A stretch of DNA of 5,725 nucleotides, taken from NCBI GenBank assembly GCA_947095945.1, contig CAMUQM010000133.1, positions 1 through 5,725 of the forward strand, given 5' to 3'. This stretch comes from an uncultured Prevotella sp. (GTDB taxonomy: Bacteria; Bacteroidota; Bacteroidia; Bacteroidales; Bacteroidaceae). Positions 1-5,725 of the stretch are shown here, one piece after another. The notes under the pieces are model-generated. The model searched no databases and was not told the DNA's origin. It saw only the letters and a list, made by a program, of their open reading frames with translations. Position numbers and translations under genes: made by a program. Each line of letters starts with the position of its first letter. The stretch's first letter is position 1.

Positions 1-5
1 CTTTG

Positions 6-76
6 TTGGGATACCCGGACTCGAACCAGGAATGACAGGACCAGAATCTGTAGTGTTACCATTACACCATATCCCA
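6..76 (-). tRNA. tRNA-Gln (anticodon CUG)
   Basis: Read on the minus strand this is a complete 71-base cloverleaf that decodes CAG as glutamine. The 7-bp acceptor stem pairs 70-76 with 7-13 (TGGGATA/TATCCCA). The D arm has a 4-bp GTGT/ACAC stem and a 7-base loop. The anticodon loop is TTCTGGT with CTG at 42-44. The variable region has 4 bases, and the T arm is CCTGG-TTCGAGT-CCGGG with one wobble pair. The U1-A72 end pair and A73 suit a glutamine tRNA. CCA is not encoded (the gene continues CAA), so the end must be added after transcription. The anticodon stem carries an A31-C39 mismatch next to the loop; the other four pairs are intact. A matching minus-strand promoter lies about 33 bases upstream. 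Confidence 0.96.
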
Positions 77-108
77 ATGGCTTTACAACTCATTTCCGAA
101 TTGCGAGT

Positions 109-140
109 GCAAAGTTAGTACTTTTTCTTGAACTACCAAA
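109..140 (-). promoter_or_regulatory. Bacteroidota-type promoter for tRNA-Gln
   Basis: On the minus strand, TTTG (137-140) is followed by exactly 19 bases and then TAACTTTGC (109-117). This matches the Bacteroidota primary sigma consensus of a -33 TTTG and a -7 TAnnTTTG. The expected transcription start is near position 100-103, leaving a leader of about 25 bases before the tRNA 5' end at 76. The match is by eye to a known consensus; the start site itself is inferred. Confidence 0.8.
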
Positions 141-256
141 ACTTCTATCGATTTTTTTCATAAAATGCAATAAAAAGATTCTTAAAGGCAGTTTTTGCTG
201 GCTAAATTATCCAATAAACCTAACAGGAACAAATTGCTAAATAAAATGAAATTTAT

Positions 257-288
257 TTTGTGCTTCACTCCTTTTGCGCTACCTTTGC
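257..288 (+). promoter_or_regulatory. Bacteroidota-type promoter for the rsfS-ftsH-cdsA operon
   Basis: TTTG (257-260), a 19-base spacer and TACCTTTGC (280-288) form an excellent -33/-7 pair in the Bacteroidota consensus. Transcription would start around 294-297, giving an rsfS leader of only about 20 bases. That leader contains a start-stop dyad, ATG TGA, at 304-309. I see no comparable promoter in the rsfS-ftsH or ftsH-cdsA gaps, so this one probably drives all three genes. Confidence 0.82.
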
Positions 289-313
289 ATTTCGTATATT
301 ATAATGTGATTTA

Positions 314-673
314 ATGGATAAAACAAAGAATTTAGTAGAACTAATTACAAAGGGAATTCAAGATAAAAAAGGACATGGCATAGTTATTGCAGACCTATCA
401 GAGATCGATGGTACTATCTGCCGCTATTTCGTTATATGCCAGGGTAACTCAACACAACAGGTAGAAGCTATTGCCGGATCAGTAGGCGACTATGTTCGCG
501 AAACTATCGGTGAGAAGCCTATCAACTGCGTAGGACTTGGCAACGCACAGTGGGTGGCAATTGATTATGCGGACGTTATCGTCCACATCTTCACCCCAGA
601 GACACGTGAGTTCTATGACATAGAACACCTTTGGGAGGATGCCAAGTTGACCGCTCTGCCAGATTTAGACTGA
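314..673 (+). CDS. rsfS: Ribosome silencing factor RsfS (Iojap/DUF143 family)
   Basis: This 119-residue protein has the usual compact length of bacterial RsfS. Proteins of this family bind ribosomal protein uL14 on the 50S subunit and block joining with the 30S, lowering translation when nutrients are short. Family hallmarks visible here are the N-terminal helix followed by IVIADLSEID (23-32), an ICQGNSTQQVEAIA segment (41-54), the stretch W80-VAIDYADVIVHIF (80-93), and the C-terminal FYDIEHLWEDA (100-110). The start at 314 gives the normal N-terminus, and no other in-frame start fits better. It follows its promoter by about 26 bases and leads the ftsH-cdsA operon, with 49 bases to ftsH. The identification is by conserved motifs and by gene order common in Bacteroidota; function is known from the family and not shown here. 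Confidence 0.93.
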   Translation: MDKTKNLVELITKGIQDKKGHGIVIADLSEIDGTICRYFVICQGNSTQQVEAIAGSVGDYVRETIGEKPINCVGLGNAQWVAIDYADVIVHIFTPETREFYDIEHLWEDAKLTALPDLD

Positions 674-722
674 TACAGTAACCTGGTAATCGACTTTATA
701 TATCAAAAATTCAGACTTCAAA

Positions 723-2753
723 ATGGACAATTCAAATCCTAAAAACAAGCCGAATATGCCTAAGTTCAACATGAATTGGCTTTATATATTCGTTATTATT
801 GCCCTCGGAGTAGTTTTCTTTGTGGGGGGAAATGGGCTTTTTCCTTCAAGTGCAGGTATAGACAAGGACTATACCACATTCAAGCAATATGTTGCTAAAG
901 GCTATGCCACAAAGGTGATTGTCAACCGAAACGACAACACTCTCCGCATGTATGTAAGCCCTGACCATATCCGCGACATCTTTAAAAAGGGTACACAGGA
1001 AGTGGGTACAGCCCCTTATGTTACCGTAGAGATAGGTTCGGTTGACAAGGTAGAGACTTTTCTCGACCAAGCTGTAGCCCAGAGGAAAATCGTCAGCTAT
1101 AGTTATGAGAACAAGTCAGGCAACACTTTCCTTGATATCCTCGCTTCTATTGCACCATGGATATTCTTCTTCGGTATCTGGTACTTCCTTATGCGCCGCA
1201 TGAGCGGAGGCGGAGGCGGTAGCGGAGGCGTCTTCAGCGTGGGCAAATCTAAGGCTAAGCTTTATGAGAAAGCTAACGAAATGGGTATCACCTTCAAGGA
1301 TGTCGCTGGTCAGACTGGTGCTAAACAGGAGGTACAGGAGATTGTTGAGTTCTTGAAGAATCCAAAGAAATACACCGATTTGGGTGGTAAGATCCCTAAG
1401 GGTGCACTACTTGTTGGTCCTCCGGGAACAGGTAAGACCCTTCTTGCTAAGGCTGTTGCTGGTGAGGCTGGTGTACCATTCTTCTCCATGAGTGGTTCTG
1501 ACTTTGTTGAAATGTTCGTCGGTGTCGGTGCCAGCCGCGTGCGTGATGTGTTCCATCAGGCTAAGGAGAAGTCACCTTGTATCATCTTTATTGACGAGAT
1601 TGATGCCGTTGGACGTGCTCGTTCAAAGAATCCAGCTATGGGTGGAAATGATGAACGTGAGAACACGCTCAACGCCCTTCTGACAGAGATGGACGGCTTC
1701 GGAACAAACTCAGGAGTTATCGTTCTTGCTGCAACCAACCGTGTTGATATGCTCGACAAGGCACTTCTTCGTGCTGGACGTTTCGACCGTCAGATACACG
1801 TTGACCTGCCTGACTTGCCAGAACGTAAGGAAATCTTCCTCGTTCACATGCGCAATTTGAAGTTAGAGAAAAACCTCGATATTGATCTCCTTGCACGTCA
1901 GACCCCGGGATTCTCAGGTGCTGATATTGCCAATGTATGTAATGAAGCTGCCCTGATTGCAGCTCGTCACGACAGCACAGAGGTAACAAAGCAAGACTTC
2001 CTTGATGCCGTAGACCGCATTATTGGTGGTTTAGAGAAGAAGACCAAGATATTGACAGCTGACGAGAAGCGTACTATCGCCCTTCACGAAGCTGGTCACG
2101 CAACTATCAGTTGGTTCTGTGAGCATGCCCACCCATTGGTTAAGGTGAGCATCGTACCACGTGGACAGGCACTCGGTGCAGCATGGTATCTACCAGAAGA
2201 GCGTCCTATCACAACCAAGGAACAGATGCTTGACGAGATGTGTTCACTGCTTGGCGGACGCGCTGCAGAGGAACTCTTCACGGGGCACATCTCAACAGGT
2301 GCTATCAACGACCTCGAACGTGCGACCAAGAGTGCATACGGTATGATTGCATACGCAGGTATGAGTGATAAGCTGCCAAACATCTGTTACTATAACAATG
2401 ATGAGTATAACTTCCAGAAGCCATACTCAGACACAACCGCAAAGACTATCGATGAGGAAGTTCTGAACATGATTAACGGACAGTATGAGCGTGCAAAGCA
2501 GATTCTGACAGAGCACAAAGAAGGTCATAACCGACTGGCACAGATTCTTGTTGAACGTGAGGTAATCATGGCAGAAGACGTAGAAGAAATTTTCGGGAAG
2601 CGTCCTTGGGTAAGCCGCACACAAGAGTTGCTTGCACAGGAAGAGAAGTCTCAGCCTAAGTTGGAGGATATGCCAGAGGAGGTTAAGCAGGCACAAGCAG
2701 AGCATGAAGCAAGAATCGCCAAAGAAGGCAGCGACAACGCAAGTGATTTATAA
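723..2753 (+). CDS. ftsH: ATP-dependent zinc metalloprotease FtsH
   Basis: FtsH is a hexameric inner-membrane AAA+ protease that extracts and degrades misassembled membrane proteins and short-lived regulators. The 676-residue product shows the full architecture. A short hydrophilic N-tail (1-17) precedes TM1 (about 18-36), a periplasmic domain (about 40-135) and TM2 (about 137-157), then a Gly-rich linker (160-169). The AAA+ module has Walker A GPPGTGKT (232-239), pore loop MFVGVG (264-269, aromatic F265), Walker B IIFIDEID (287-294) and a second region of homology with arginine fingers R353 and R356. The peptidase has HEAGH (455-459) with catalytic E456, and D530 in the STGAIND segment as the likely third zinc ligand. 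The tail after about 630 is charged and probably flexible. No motif is damaged. Starts at M12 or M17 are possible, but the first ATG follows an A-rich leader typical of the phylum. CdsA follows after 14 bases. Confidence 0.98.
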   Translation: MDNSNPKNKPNMPKFNMNWLYIFVIIALGVVFFVGGNGLFPSSAGIDKDYTTFKQYVAKGYATKVIVNRNDNTLRMYVSPDHIRDIFKKGTQEVGTAPYVTVEIGSVDKVETFLDQAVAQRKIVSYSYENKSGNTFLDILASIAPWIFFFGIWYFLMRRMSGGGGGSGGVFSVGKSKAKLYEKANEMGITFKDVAGQTGAKQEVQEIVEFLKNPKKYTDLGGKIPKGALLVGPPGTGKTLLAKAVAGEAGVPFFSMSGSDFVEMFVGVGASRVRDVFHQAKEKSPCIIFIDEIDAVGRARSKNPAMGGNDERENTLNALLTEMDGFGTNSGVIVLAATNRVDMLDKALLRAGRFDRQIHVDLPDLPERKEIFLVHMRNLKLEKNLDIDLLARQTPGFSGADIANVCNEAALIAARHDSTEVTKQDFLDAVDRIIGGLEKKTKILTADEKRTIALHEAGHATISWFCEHAHPLVKVSIVPRGQALGAAWYLPEERPITTKEQMLDEMCSLLGGRAAEELFTGHISTGAINDLERATKSAYGMIAYAGMSDKLPNICYYNNDEYNFQKPYSDTTAKTIDEEVLNMINGQYERAKQILTEHKEGHNRLAQILVEREVIMAEDVEEIFGKRPWVSRTQELLAQEEKSQPKLEDMPEEVKQAQAEHEARIAKEGSDNASDL

Positions 2754-2767
2754 ACAAACATACAGTT

Positions 2768-3631
2768 ATGAGTGATAAACTAAAGAACCTGATTGTCAGA
2801 GCTGTTACAGGCATATTCTTCGTCACCGCAATGGTGTTGGGCATCCTTCATCCTCACGCGCTGATTGCACTTTTCGCACTCATCACGGGTCTTTCCATCT
2901 GGGAATACACTGGGTTGGTGAACAATATCAAGGGAGTAAAGGTAAACCGCTTTATCTCAACCATCATAGGAGTTTATTTCTTCTTGGCGGTTGCAGGTCT
3001 GCGTCTGACACCAGTTGAGGGTTTCGTGGTCTTTGTACCCTACATTCTGTCAATTCTCTACCTATTAATTTCAGAACTATATCTGAAAAATGAGAACCCT
3101 ATCAACAGCTGGGCATACACAATGTTGGGACAAATGTATATCGCAATGCCTTTCTCAATGATTAACGTATTGGCATTCCAGCAAGGTGAGATGGGACAGG
3201 TAACCTTTGATTCCCTCCTTCCATTGAGTATCTTCATCTTCCTTTGGACAAATGACACAGGTGCTTATCTCTGCGGTTCGCTCTTCGGCAAGCATAAACT
3301 CTTCCCACGTATCAGTCCTAAGAAGAGTTGGGAAGGAAGCATAGGAGGTGGACTCCTCGTATTGATTGTTGCTGGAGTTATCGGATATTTCACCAATACT
3401 GACACCGATCCACATATGCTTAGCATTCCTGCATGGATAGGATTAGGACTGGTGGTTGTGGTCTTCGGTACATGGGGCGACCTTGTTGAGAGTCTCTTCA
3501 AACGCACACTCGGTATCAAAGACAGTGGAAATATCCTACCAGGACACGGTGGAATGCTCGACCGATTCGACTCTTCACTGATGGCAATACCTGCTGCAGT
3601 GGTCTATCTTTACACACTGACACTCTTCTAA
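2768..3631 (+). CDS. cdsA: Phosphatidate cytidylyltransferase (CDP-diacylglycerol synthase)
   Basis: This integral inner-membrane enzyme makes CDP-diacylglycerol and pyrophosphate from phosphatidic acid and CTP, the branch point for phosphatidylethanolamine and acidic phospholipids. The 287-residue protein is of normal length and strongly hydrophobic, with about eight predicted membrane segments (roughly 11-28, 30-48, 62-80, 84-104, 113-137, 148-168, 191-208, 218-236) plus a hydrophobic C-terminus. The family signature is intact at 242-268: S-LF-KR, KD (251-252), then the PGHGG segment (258-262) and D265-R-F-D268, where the acidic residues bind metal and substrate. WTNDTGAY (160-167) and SPKKSWEGSIGG (183-194) are also typical. 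It is the last gene of the operon, and a terminator begins about 45 bases after the stop. Confidence 0.97.
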   Translation: MSDKLKNLIVRAVTGIFFVTAMVLGILHPHALIALFALITGLSIWEYTGLVNNIKGVKVNRFISTIIGVYFFLAVAGLRLTPVEGFVVFVPYILSILYLLISELYLKNENPINSWAYTMLGQMYIAMPFSMINVLAFQQGEMGQVTFDSLLPLSIFIFLWTNDTGAYLCGSLFGKHKLFPRISPKKSWEGSIGGGLLVLIVAGVIGYFTNTDTDPHMLSIPAWIGLGLVVVVFGTWGDLVESLFKRTLGIKDSGNILPGHGGMLDRFDSSLMAIPAAVVYLYTLTLF

Positions 3632-3674
3632 AGACTATACATTATAAAGTCTTAAGACATAATATACAACACAC

Positions 3675-3704
3675 ATAAAGGCAGACAATAACGTCTGCCT
3701 TTAT
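3675..3704 (+). terminator. Hairpin terminator after cdsA
   Basis: A perfect 12-bp inverted repeat (3675-3686 with 3693-3704, core AAGGCAGAC/GTCTGCCTT) encloses a 6-base AATAAC loop. It is followed by the T-rich stretch TGTTTC, a modest U-tract. The position just past the cdsA stop and before the next promoter supports its role as the end of the rsfS-ftsH-cdsA transcript. No gene is seen in the surrounding interval 3632-3854. Confidence 0.85.
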
Positions 3705-3754
3705 TGTTTCATACAACCTTCACCCCTACTCTATACAGAAAAACAAGCATAGAG

Positions 3755-3785
3755 TTGCTGTTCTATGATTAATTTCGTAACTTTG
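3755..3785 (+). promoter_or_regulatory. Bacteroidota-type promoter for the beta-barrel/SprT-like unit
   Basis: TTG (3755-3757), a 20-base spacer and TAACTTTG (3778-3785) match the Bacteroidota -33/-7 consensus. Transcription should start near 3791-3795, leaving an A-rich leader of about 60 bases before the ATG at 3855. The leader carries no Shine-Dalgarno sequence, as is usual in this phylum. It is longer than the rsfS leader, and I find only a weak 5-bp hairpin in it. Confidence 0.75.
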
Positions 3786-3854
3786 TGTCATTAAAACGTC
3801 TATCGAACAATACTCAAAAGTTTATCAATAACAAACTAAAAGCTTATACAAACA

Positions 3855-4607
3855 ATGAAAAATTTATTCTTAATCGCAGCTCTAGCACTCATACCATGGG
3901 CTGCAAACGCACAAAACTCAAACAGTAAATTCACCATTACACCACGTATTGGCATGACCGTCTCCGACTTCTCAGGTAGTAAACTCAAAGAAGCTTACAG
4001 TCCGAAGGCTGGCTTTGTCGCTGGTGTAGATGCCGAATATAACTTCAGTAAGCTGTTCGGAGTATCATTAGGCGTGTTCTATAACATGCAGGGAGCCAAA
4101 GCAAATGCGGCAGTATTAATGCCAGGCTACGAGCCAACAAATAACTTTGAGATCTCTCCTGTTAACCCAACAACTACTGTCATTGGCAAGAATGCCCACA
4201 TCGACTTTGACAGAAACGCTGGTAGCTATATCTATCTGACTGATTTCAGAACTGATCTGAACTACATCAGCATTCCAGTTCTTGCTCAAGCACATGTATG
4301 GAAAGGCCTTACAGCAAAGCTCGGTATACAGACTGATGTGCTGGTAAGCGCACGTTCCAAAGCAAACGTGGAGGTAAAGTATAAAGGTGTGACATATTTT
4401 GAGAAGTCCAATACCGACATTAAGGACAAACTGCATAGCTGTGTCTTCTCTATTCCTGTAGGTTTGTCCTACACATATAAGAACATTGAGCTTGACGCCC
4501 GATACCTTTGGGGTATCAGTAAGGTTGCTGATACGAAGGATGAGAATGACAAAGACCTGAAGAACAGCACCTTTGCCATCACCTTAGGCTATCGGTTCGG
4601 GCTCTAA
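3855..4607 (+). CDS. Outer-membrane beta-barrel protein, PorT-like family
   Basis: This 250-residue protein begins with a clear Sec signal peptide: MKN, a hydrophobic core, then ANA before Q20, giving probable signal peptidase I cleavage after A19. The mature part has the alternating pattern of amphipathic beta strands seen in small Bacteroidota barrels. Examples are FTITPRIGMTVSDFSG (26-41), AGFVAGVDAEYNF (52-64), FGVSLGVFYNMQG (68-80), ISIPVLAQAHVWKG (138-151), LTAKLGIQTDVLVSA (152-166), FSIPVGLSYTYKN (198-210) and a final AITLGYRFGL whose aromatic end resembles a BAM recognition signal. The stretch 81-130 looks like a long surface loop. The layout best fits the outer-membrane beta-barrel/PorT-like family (the OMP_b-brl_2 type), by fold pattern and not by catalytic motif. 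PorT itself serves type IX secretion in Porphyromonas, but nothing here shows that role. It has its own promoter and sits 22 bases before a SprT-like gene. Confidence 0.82.
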   Translation: MKNLFLIAALALIPWAANAQNSNSKFTITPRIGMTVSDFSGSKLKEAYSPKAGFVAGVDAEYNFSKLFGVSLGVFYNMQGAKANAAVLMPGYEPTNNFEISPVNPTTTVIGKNAHIDFDRNAGSYIYLTDFRTDLNYISIPVLAQAHVWKGLTAKLGIQTDVLVSARSKANVEVKYKGVTYFEKSNTDIKDKLHSCVFSIPVGLSYTYKNIELDARYLWGISKVADTKDENDKDLKNSTFAITLGYRFGL

Positions 4608-4629
4608 GTCCAAACTATTAACACGATAT

Positions 4630-5325
4630 ATGTTCAACCAACACAAGACAGAATCATCCCAACAGCTCTCCTCAACGCAACCTATGATGAGCGAAGAGGA
4701 GAGCTTAACCACTAAATTCAACAAATACAACGACCTCATCTTCAGCAGTAAGCTACCTATCCCACGACTGAAATGGTCACGAGGAAAGACCCGATTGGGA
4801 CAAATGGCATGCAAAAGAAAACGAAGTTGGGGACGAACAACATTCTATGACTACACCATCTCCGTTTCAAGATATTACAATCTGACAGAAGAACAGATTG
4901 ATGATGTGCTTATCCATGAGATGATTCACTACTTCATTGCTTATACTGGACAGAGGGATTCATCAGCTCACGGCACTCTATTTCGCAGCATGATGAACGA
5001 CATCAATCAGCGATTCGGCAGGAATATCACTATCTCTGCACGCACACGCAACCTACAAGCACGCAGCGCACAACAGCCCAAAGATTATCTCATATTAGCA
5101 TTAAAGATGAAAGATGGCAAGTATTTTTTCTCTTCCGTCAATCCTTCTGCTGCTGGGAAATTGGCAATTTCCCTTGCTCGCGCTCGTGAAATAGCACATT
5201 ACGCATGGTATCAGTCACAAGATGAATACTTCCGCAGTATGCCACGTGTGCGTTCTCTACGTGGTAGACAAGTGTCTACAGAGGTCTACGAAACGATGAT
5301 TAAGAAGATGAAACTACTAAAATAA
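4630..5325 (+). CDS. SprT-like zinc metallopeptidase domain protein
   Basis: The 231-residue product carries a SprT-like core at about 27-145. HEMIH at 96-100 gives zinc ligands H96 and H100 and catalytic E97, and H114 in the SSAHGTLF segment fits as the third ligand 14 residues later. An N-terminal helix FNKYNDLIFSSKLP (30-43) and a beta segment (66-80) precede the motif as in the family. SprT-domain proteins include the eukaryotic Spartan proteases that cleave DNA-protein crosslinks; bacterial roles are poorly known. There is no signal peptide, so a cytoplasmic location is likely. Only one cysteine (C61) is present, so the four-Cys zinc ribbon of E. coli-type SprT is missing. Residues about 150-231 form a different basic region of no family I recognise, with a SMPRVRSLRGRQVS stretch (203-216). 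The first 18 residues are Gln/Ser-rich, so a start at M19 or M20 (4684 or 4687) is possible. No promoter is seen in the 22-base gap, so it is probably cotranscribed with the barrel gene. Confidence 0.85.
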   Translation: MFNQHKTESSQQLSSTQPMMSEEESLTTKFNKYNDLIFSSKLPIPRLKWSRGKTRLGQMACKRKRSWGRTTFYDYTISVSRYYNLTEEQIDDVLIHEMIHYFIAYTGQRDSSAHGTLFRSMMNDINQRFGRNITISARTRNLQARSAQQPKDYLILALKMKDGKYFFSSVNPSAAGKLAISLARAREIAHYAWYQSQDEYFRSMPRVRSLRGRQVSTEVYETMIKKMKLLK

Positions 5326-5348
5326 AAGGCTGATAGAAGCCTAAAAAC

Positions 5349-5436
5349 GAATTATTTTCACGACAAGAAAGAATTATTTTCATGAAGAAAAATATTTATT
5401 TACGTGAAGAAAAATATTTATTTTCATGAAAAGAAT
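5349..5436. repeat. Four tandem 22-bp A/T-rich repeats with palindromic cores
   Basis: Four consecutive units of exactly 22 bases lie at 5349-5370, 5371-5392, 5393-5414 and 5415-5436, with no insertion or deletion between them. Neighbouring units differ at four or five positions. The shared core is TATTTTCATGAAGAAA with variants. The core is a perfect 12-bp palindrome, TTTTCATGAAAA, in unit 4 (5421-5432) and an 8-bp one, TTCATGAA, in unit 2 (5379-5386). It is degraded in units 1 and 3. Between cores, AAATATTT occurs at 5390-5397 and again 22 bases later at 5412-5419. The array lies in the likely 3' untranslated part of the SprT-like gene, between its stop (5325) and the terminator at 5486. 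Function is unknown. Confidence 0.85.
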
Positions 5437-5485
5437 TTAGACACTGCCATTGATAGGTATGCTGACTGTACGGATATTAAACAAA

Positions 5486-5520
5486 AAAACGCCTTTGCAG
5501 GAGTTCTGCAAAGGCGTTTT
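5486..5520. terminator. Strong hairpin terminator, probably bidirectional
   Basis: A perfect 15-bp stem (5486-5500 with 5506-5520, core CGCCTTTGCAG/CTGCAAAGGCG) encloses a 5-base GAGTT loop. It has a T-run at its right end, extended by CTATTTT, and an A-run (5483-5489) at its left end that becomes a U-tract for minus-strand transcripts. It sits between the convergent SprT-like gene and the beta-galactosidase gene, so it can end both transcripts. Confidence 0.93.
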
Positions 5521-5546
5521 CTATTTTATAAAAGATGTCTATCAGC

Positions 5547-5725
5547 TTAGAACACTGGTACAATCCAGAAGTGCATAGCACGGCTTTCAGCTGGCAACTG
5601 ATACTTCTTCAGAGGTTCTGAACCCCAACTATCAATACCACCCACACCCATCATTGCAGCATCTAAGGTAAGATTAGTGTACTTAGACAATGGCACCTGA
5701 TAGCTATGACGTTGATGCTTCTCAC
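5547..5725 (-). CDS. LacZ-type GH2 beta-galactosidase, C-terminal fragment (5' part outside window)
   Basis: The last 58 codons and the TAA stop (5547-5549) of a minus-strand gene are present. The open end is at 5725, and the frame has no stop up to the window edge. The fragment reads KHQRHSYQVPLSKYTNL, then DAAMMGVGGIDSWG (residues 21-34 of the fragment), then a short final strand ending in WIVPVF. This closely follows the C-terminus of E. coli LacZ, from its SHRH segment through NIDGFHMGIGGDDSW to the end. W33 of the fragment aligns with LacZ Trp999, an active-site residue that stacks on the substrate. GH2 enzymes of this kind hydrolyse terminal beta-galactosides, and in Bacteroidota they often act in periplasmic glycan breakdown. 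Catalytic acids and any signal peptide lie outside the window, so localisation and substrate cannot be judged. The end is normal and not truncated. Confidence 0.88.
   Translation of the reverse strand, partial: EKHQRHSYQVPLSKYTNLTLDAAMMGVGGIDSWGSEPLKKYQLPAESRAMHFWIVPVF

Noticed and set aside
239..258. Inverted repeat AAATAAA/TTTATTT overlapping the -33 element of the rsfS promoter, a possible operator.
   Set aside because: It is pure A/T low-complexity sequence of 7 bp per arm, which is expected in such a region.
1717..1989. Open frames on the minus strand and in other frames inside ftsH, such as this 90-codon one.
   Set aside because: They lie wholly within a well-conserved coding gene, have no recognisable domains and no promoter, and follow from its codon use.
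3631..3658. Inverted repeat AAGACT/AGTCTT and the 10-bp palindrome GTCTTAAGAC right after the cdsA stop.
   Set aside because: The stem is only 6 bp with an 11-base loop in A/T-rich DNA, and the much better hairpin at 3675-3704 explains termination. It could be an operator, but nothing else supports that.
3819..3837. AGTTT/AAACT hairpin in the leader of the beta-barrel gene as a riboswitch or thermosensor.
   Set aside because: Five A/T-rich base pairs with a 9-base loop are not stable, and no known riboswitch core is visible in the 60-base leader.
4116..4436. A 106-codon minus-strand open frame inside the beta-barrel gene.
   Set aside because: It is fully covered by the plus-strand gene with signal peptide and barrel strands; its own translation shows no family features.
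5327..5342. Small hairpin AGGCT/AGCCT directly after the SprT-like stop codon.
   Set aside because: A 5-bp stem without a T-run is too weak to call a terminator; the strong one is at 5486-5520.
5349..5436. The tandem array considered as a CRISPR.
   Set aside because: Units abut directly with no unique spacers, are only 22 bases long and diverge from each other; no cas gene is present.
5329..5546. GCTGATAGA at 5329-5337 and its inverted copy at 5538-5546, each next to a stop codon of the convergent genes.
   Set aside because: A 9-bp match over about 200 bases can occur by chance, and there are no mobile-element genes or target duplications between the copies.

Overview
The window looks like chromosomal DNA from a member of the Bacteroidota, most likely a Prevotella-type organism. 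Three things support this. Promoters have the Bacteroidota form (TTTG or TTG, a 19-20 base spacer, then TAnnTTTG). Start codons follow A/T-rich leaders with no Shine-Dalgarno sequence. The gene order rsfS-ftsH-cdsA is one I associate with this phylum. The genus is an inference from general sequence character, not from a search.

Left part (1-313): a tRNA-Gln gene (anticodon CUG) lies on the minus strand, and a divergent intergenic region separates it from rsfS. This region holds one well-formed promoter for each direction. Middle-left (314-3704): a plus-strand housekeeping operon, rsfS (ribosome silencing factor), ftsH (membrane AAA+ zinc protease) and cdsA (CDP-diacylglycerol synthase). Gaps are short (49 and 14 bases) and the operon ends in a hairpin terminator. 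Together these genes cover ribosome dormancy, membrane protein quality control and phospholipid precursor synthesis.

Middle-right (3755-5520): a second plus-strand unit with its own promoter. It encodes a secreted outer-membrane beta-barrel protein of the PorT-like type and, 22 bases later, a SprT-like zinc metallopeptidase with an unassigned C-terminal region. Downstream of the second gene lies an 88-base A/T-rich array of four exact-length 22-bp repeats, then a strong hairpin that probably terminates transcription from both sides.

Right edge (5547-5725): the last 58 codons of a minus-strand gene whose product is recognisable as the C-terminus of a LacZ-type (GH2) beta-galactosidase. The rest of that gene lies outside the window.

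Most of the window is ordinary core genome. I see no CRISPR array, transposase, integrase, toxin-antitoxin pair or recognisable defence system. The least explained parts are the 22-bp repeat array and the C-terminal part of the SprT-like protein.
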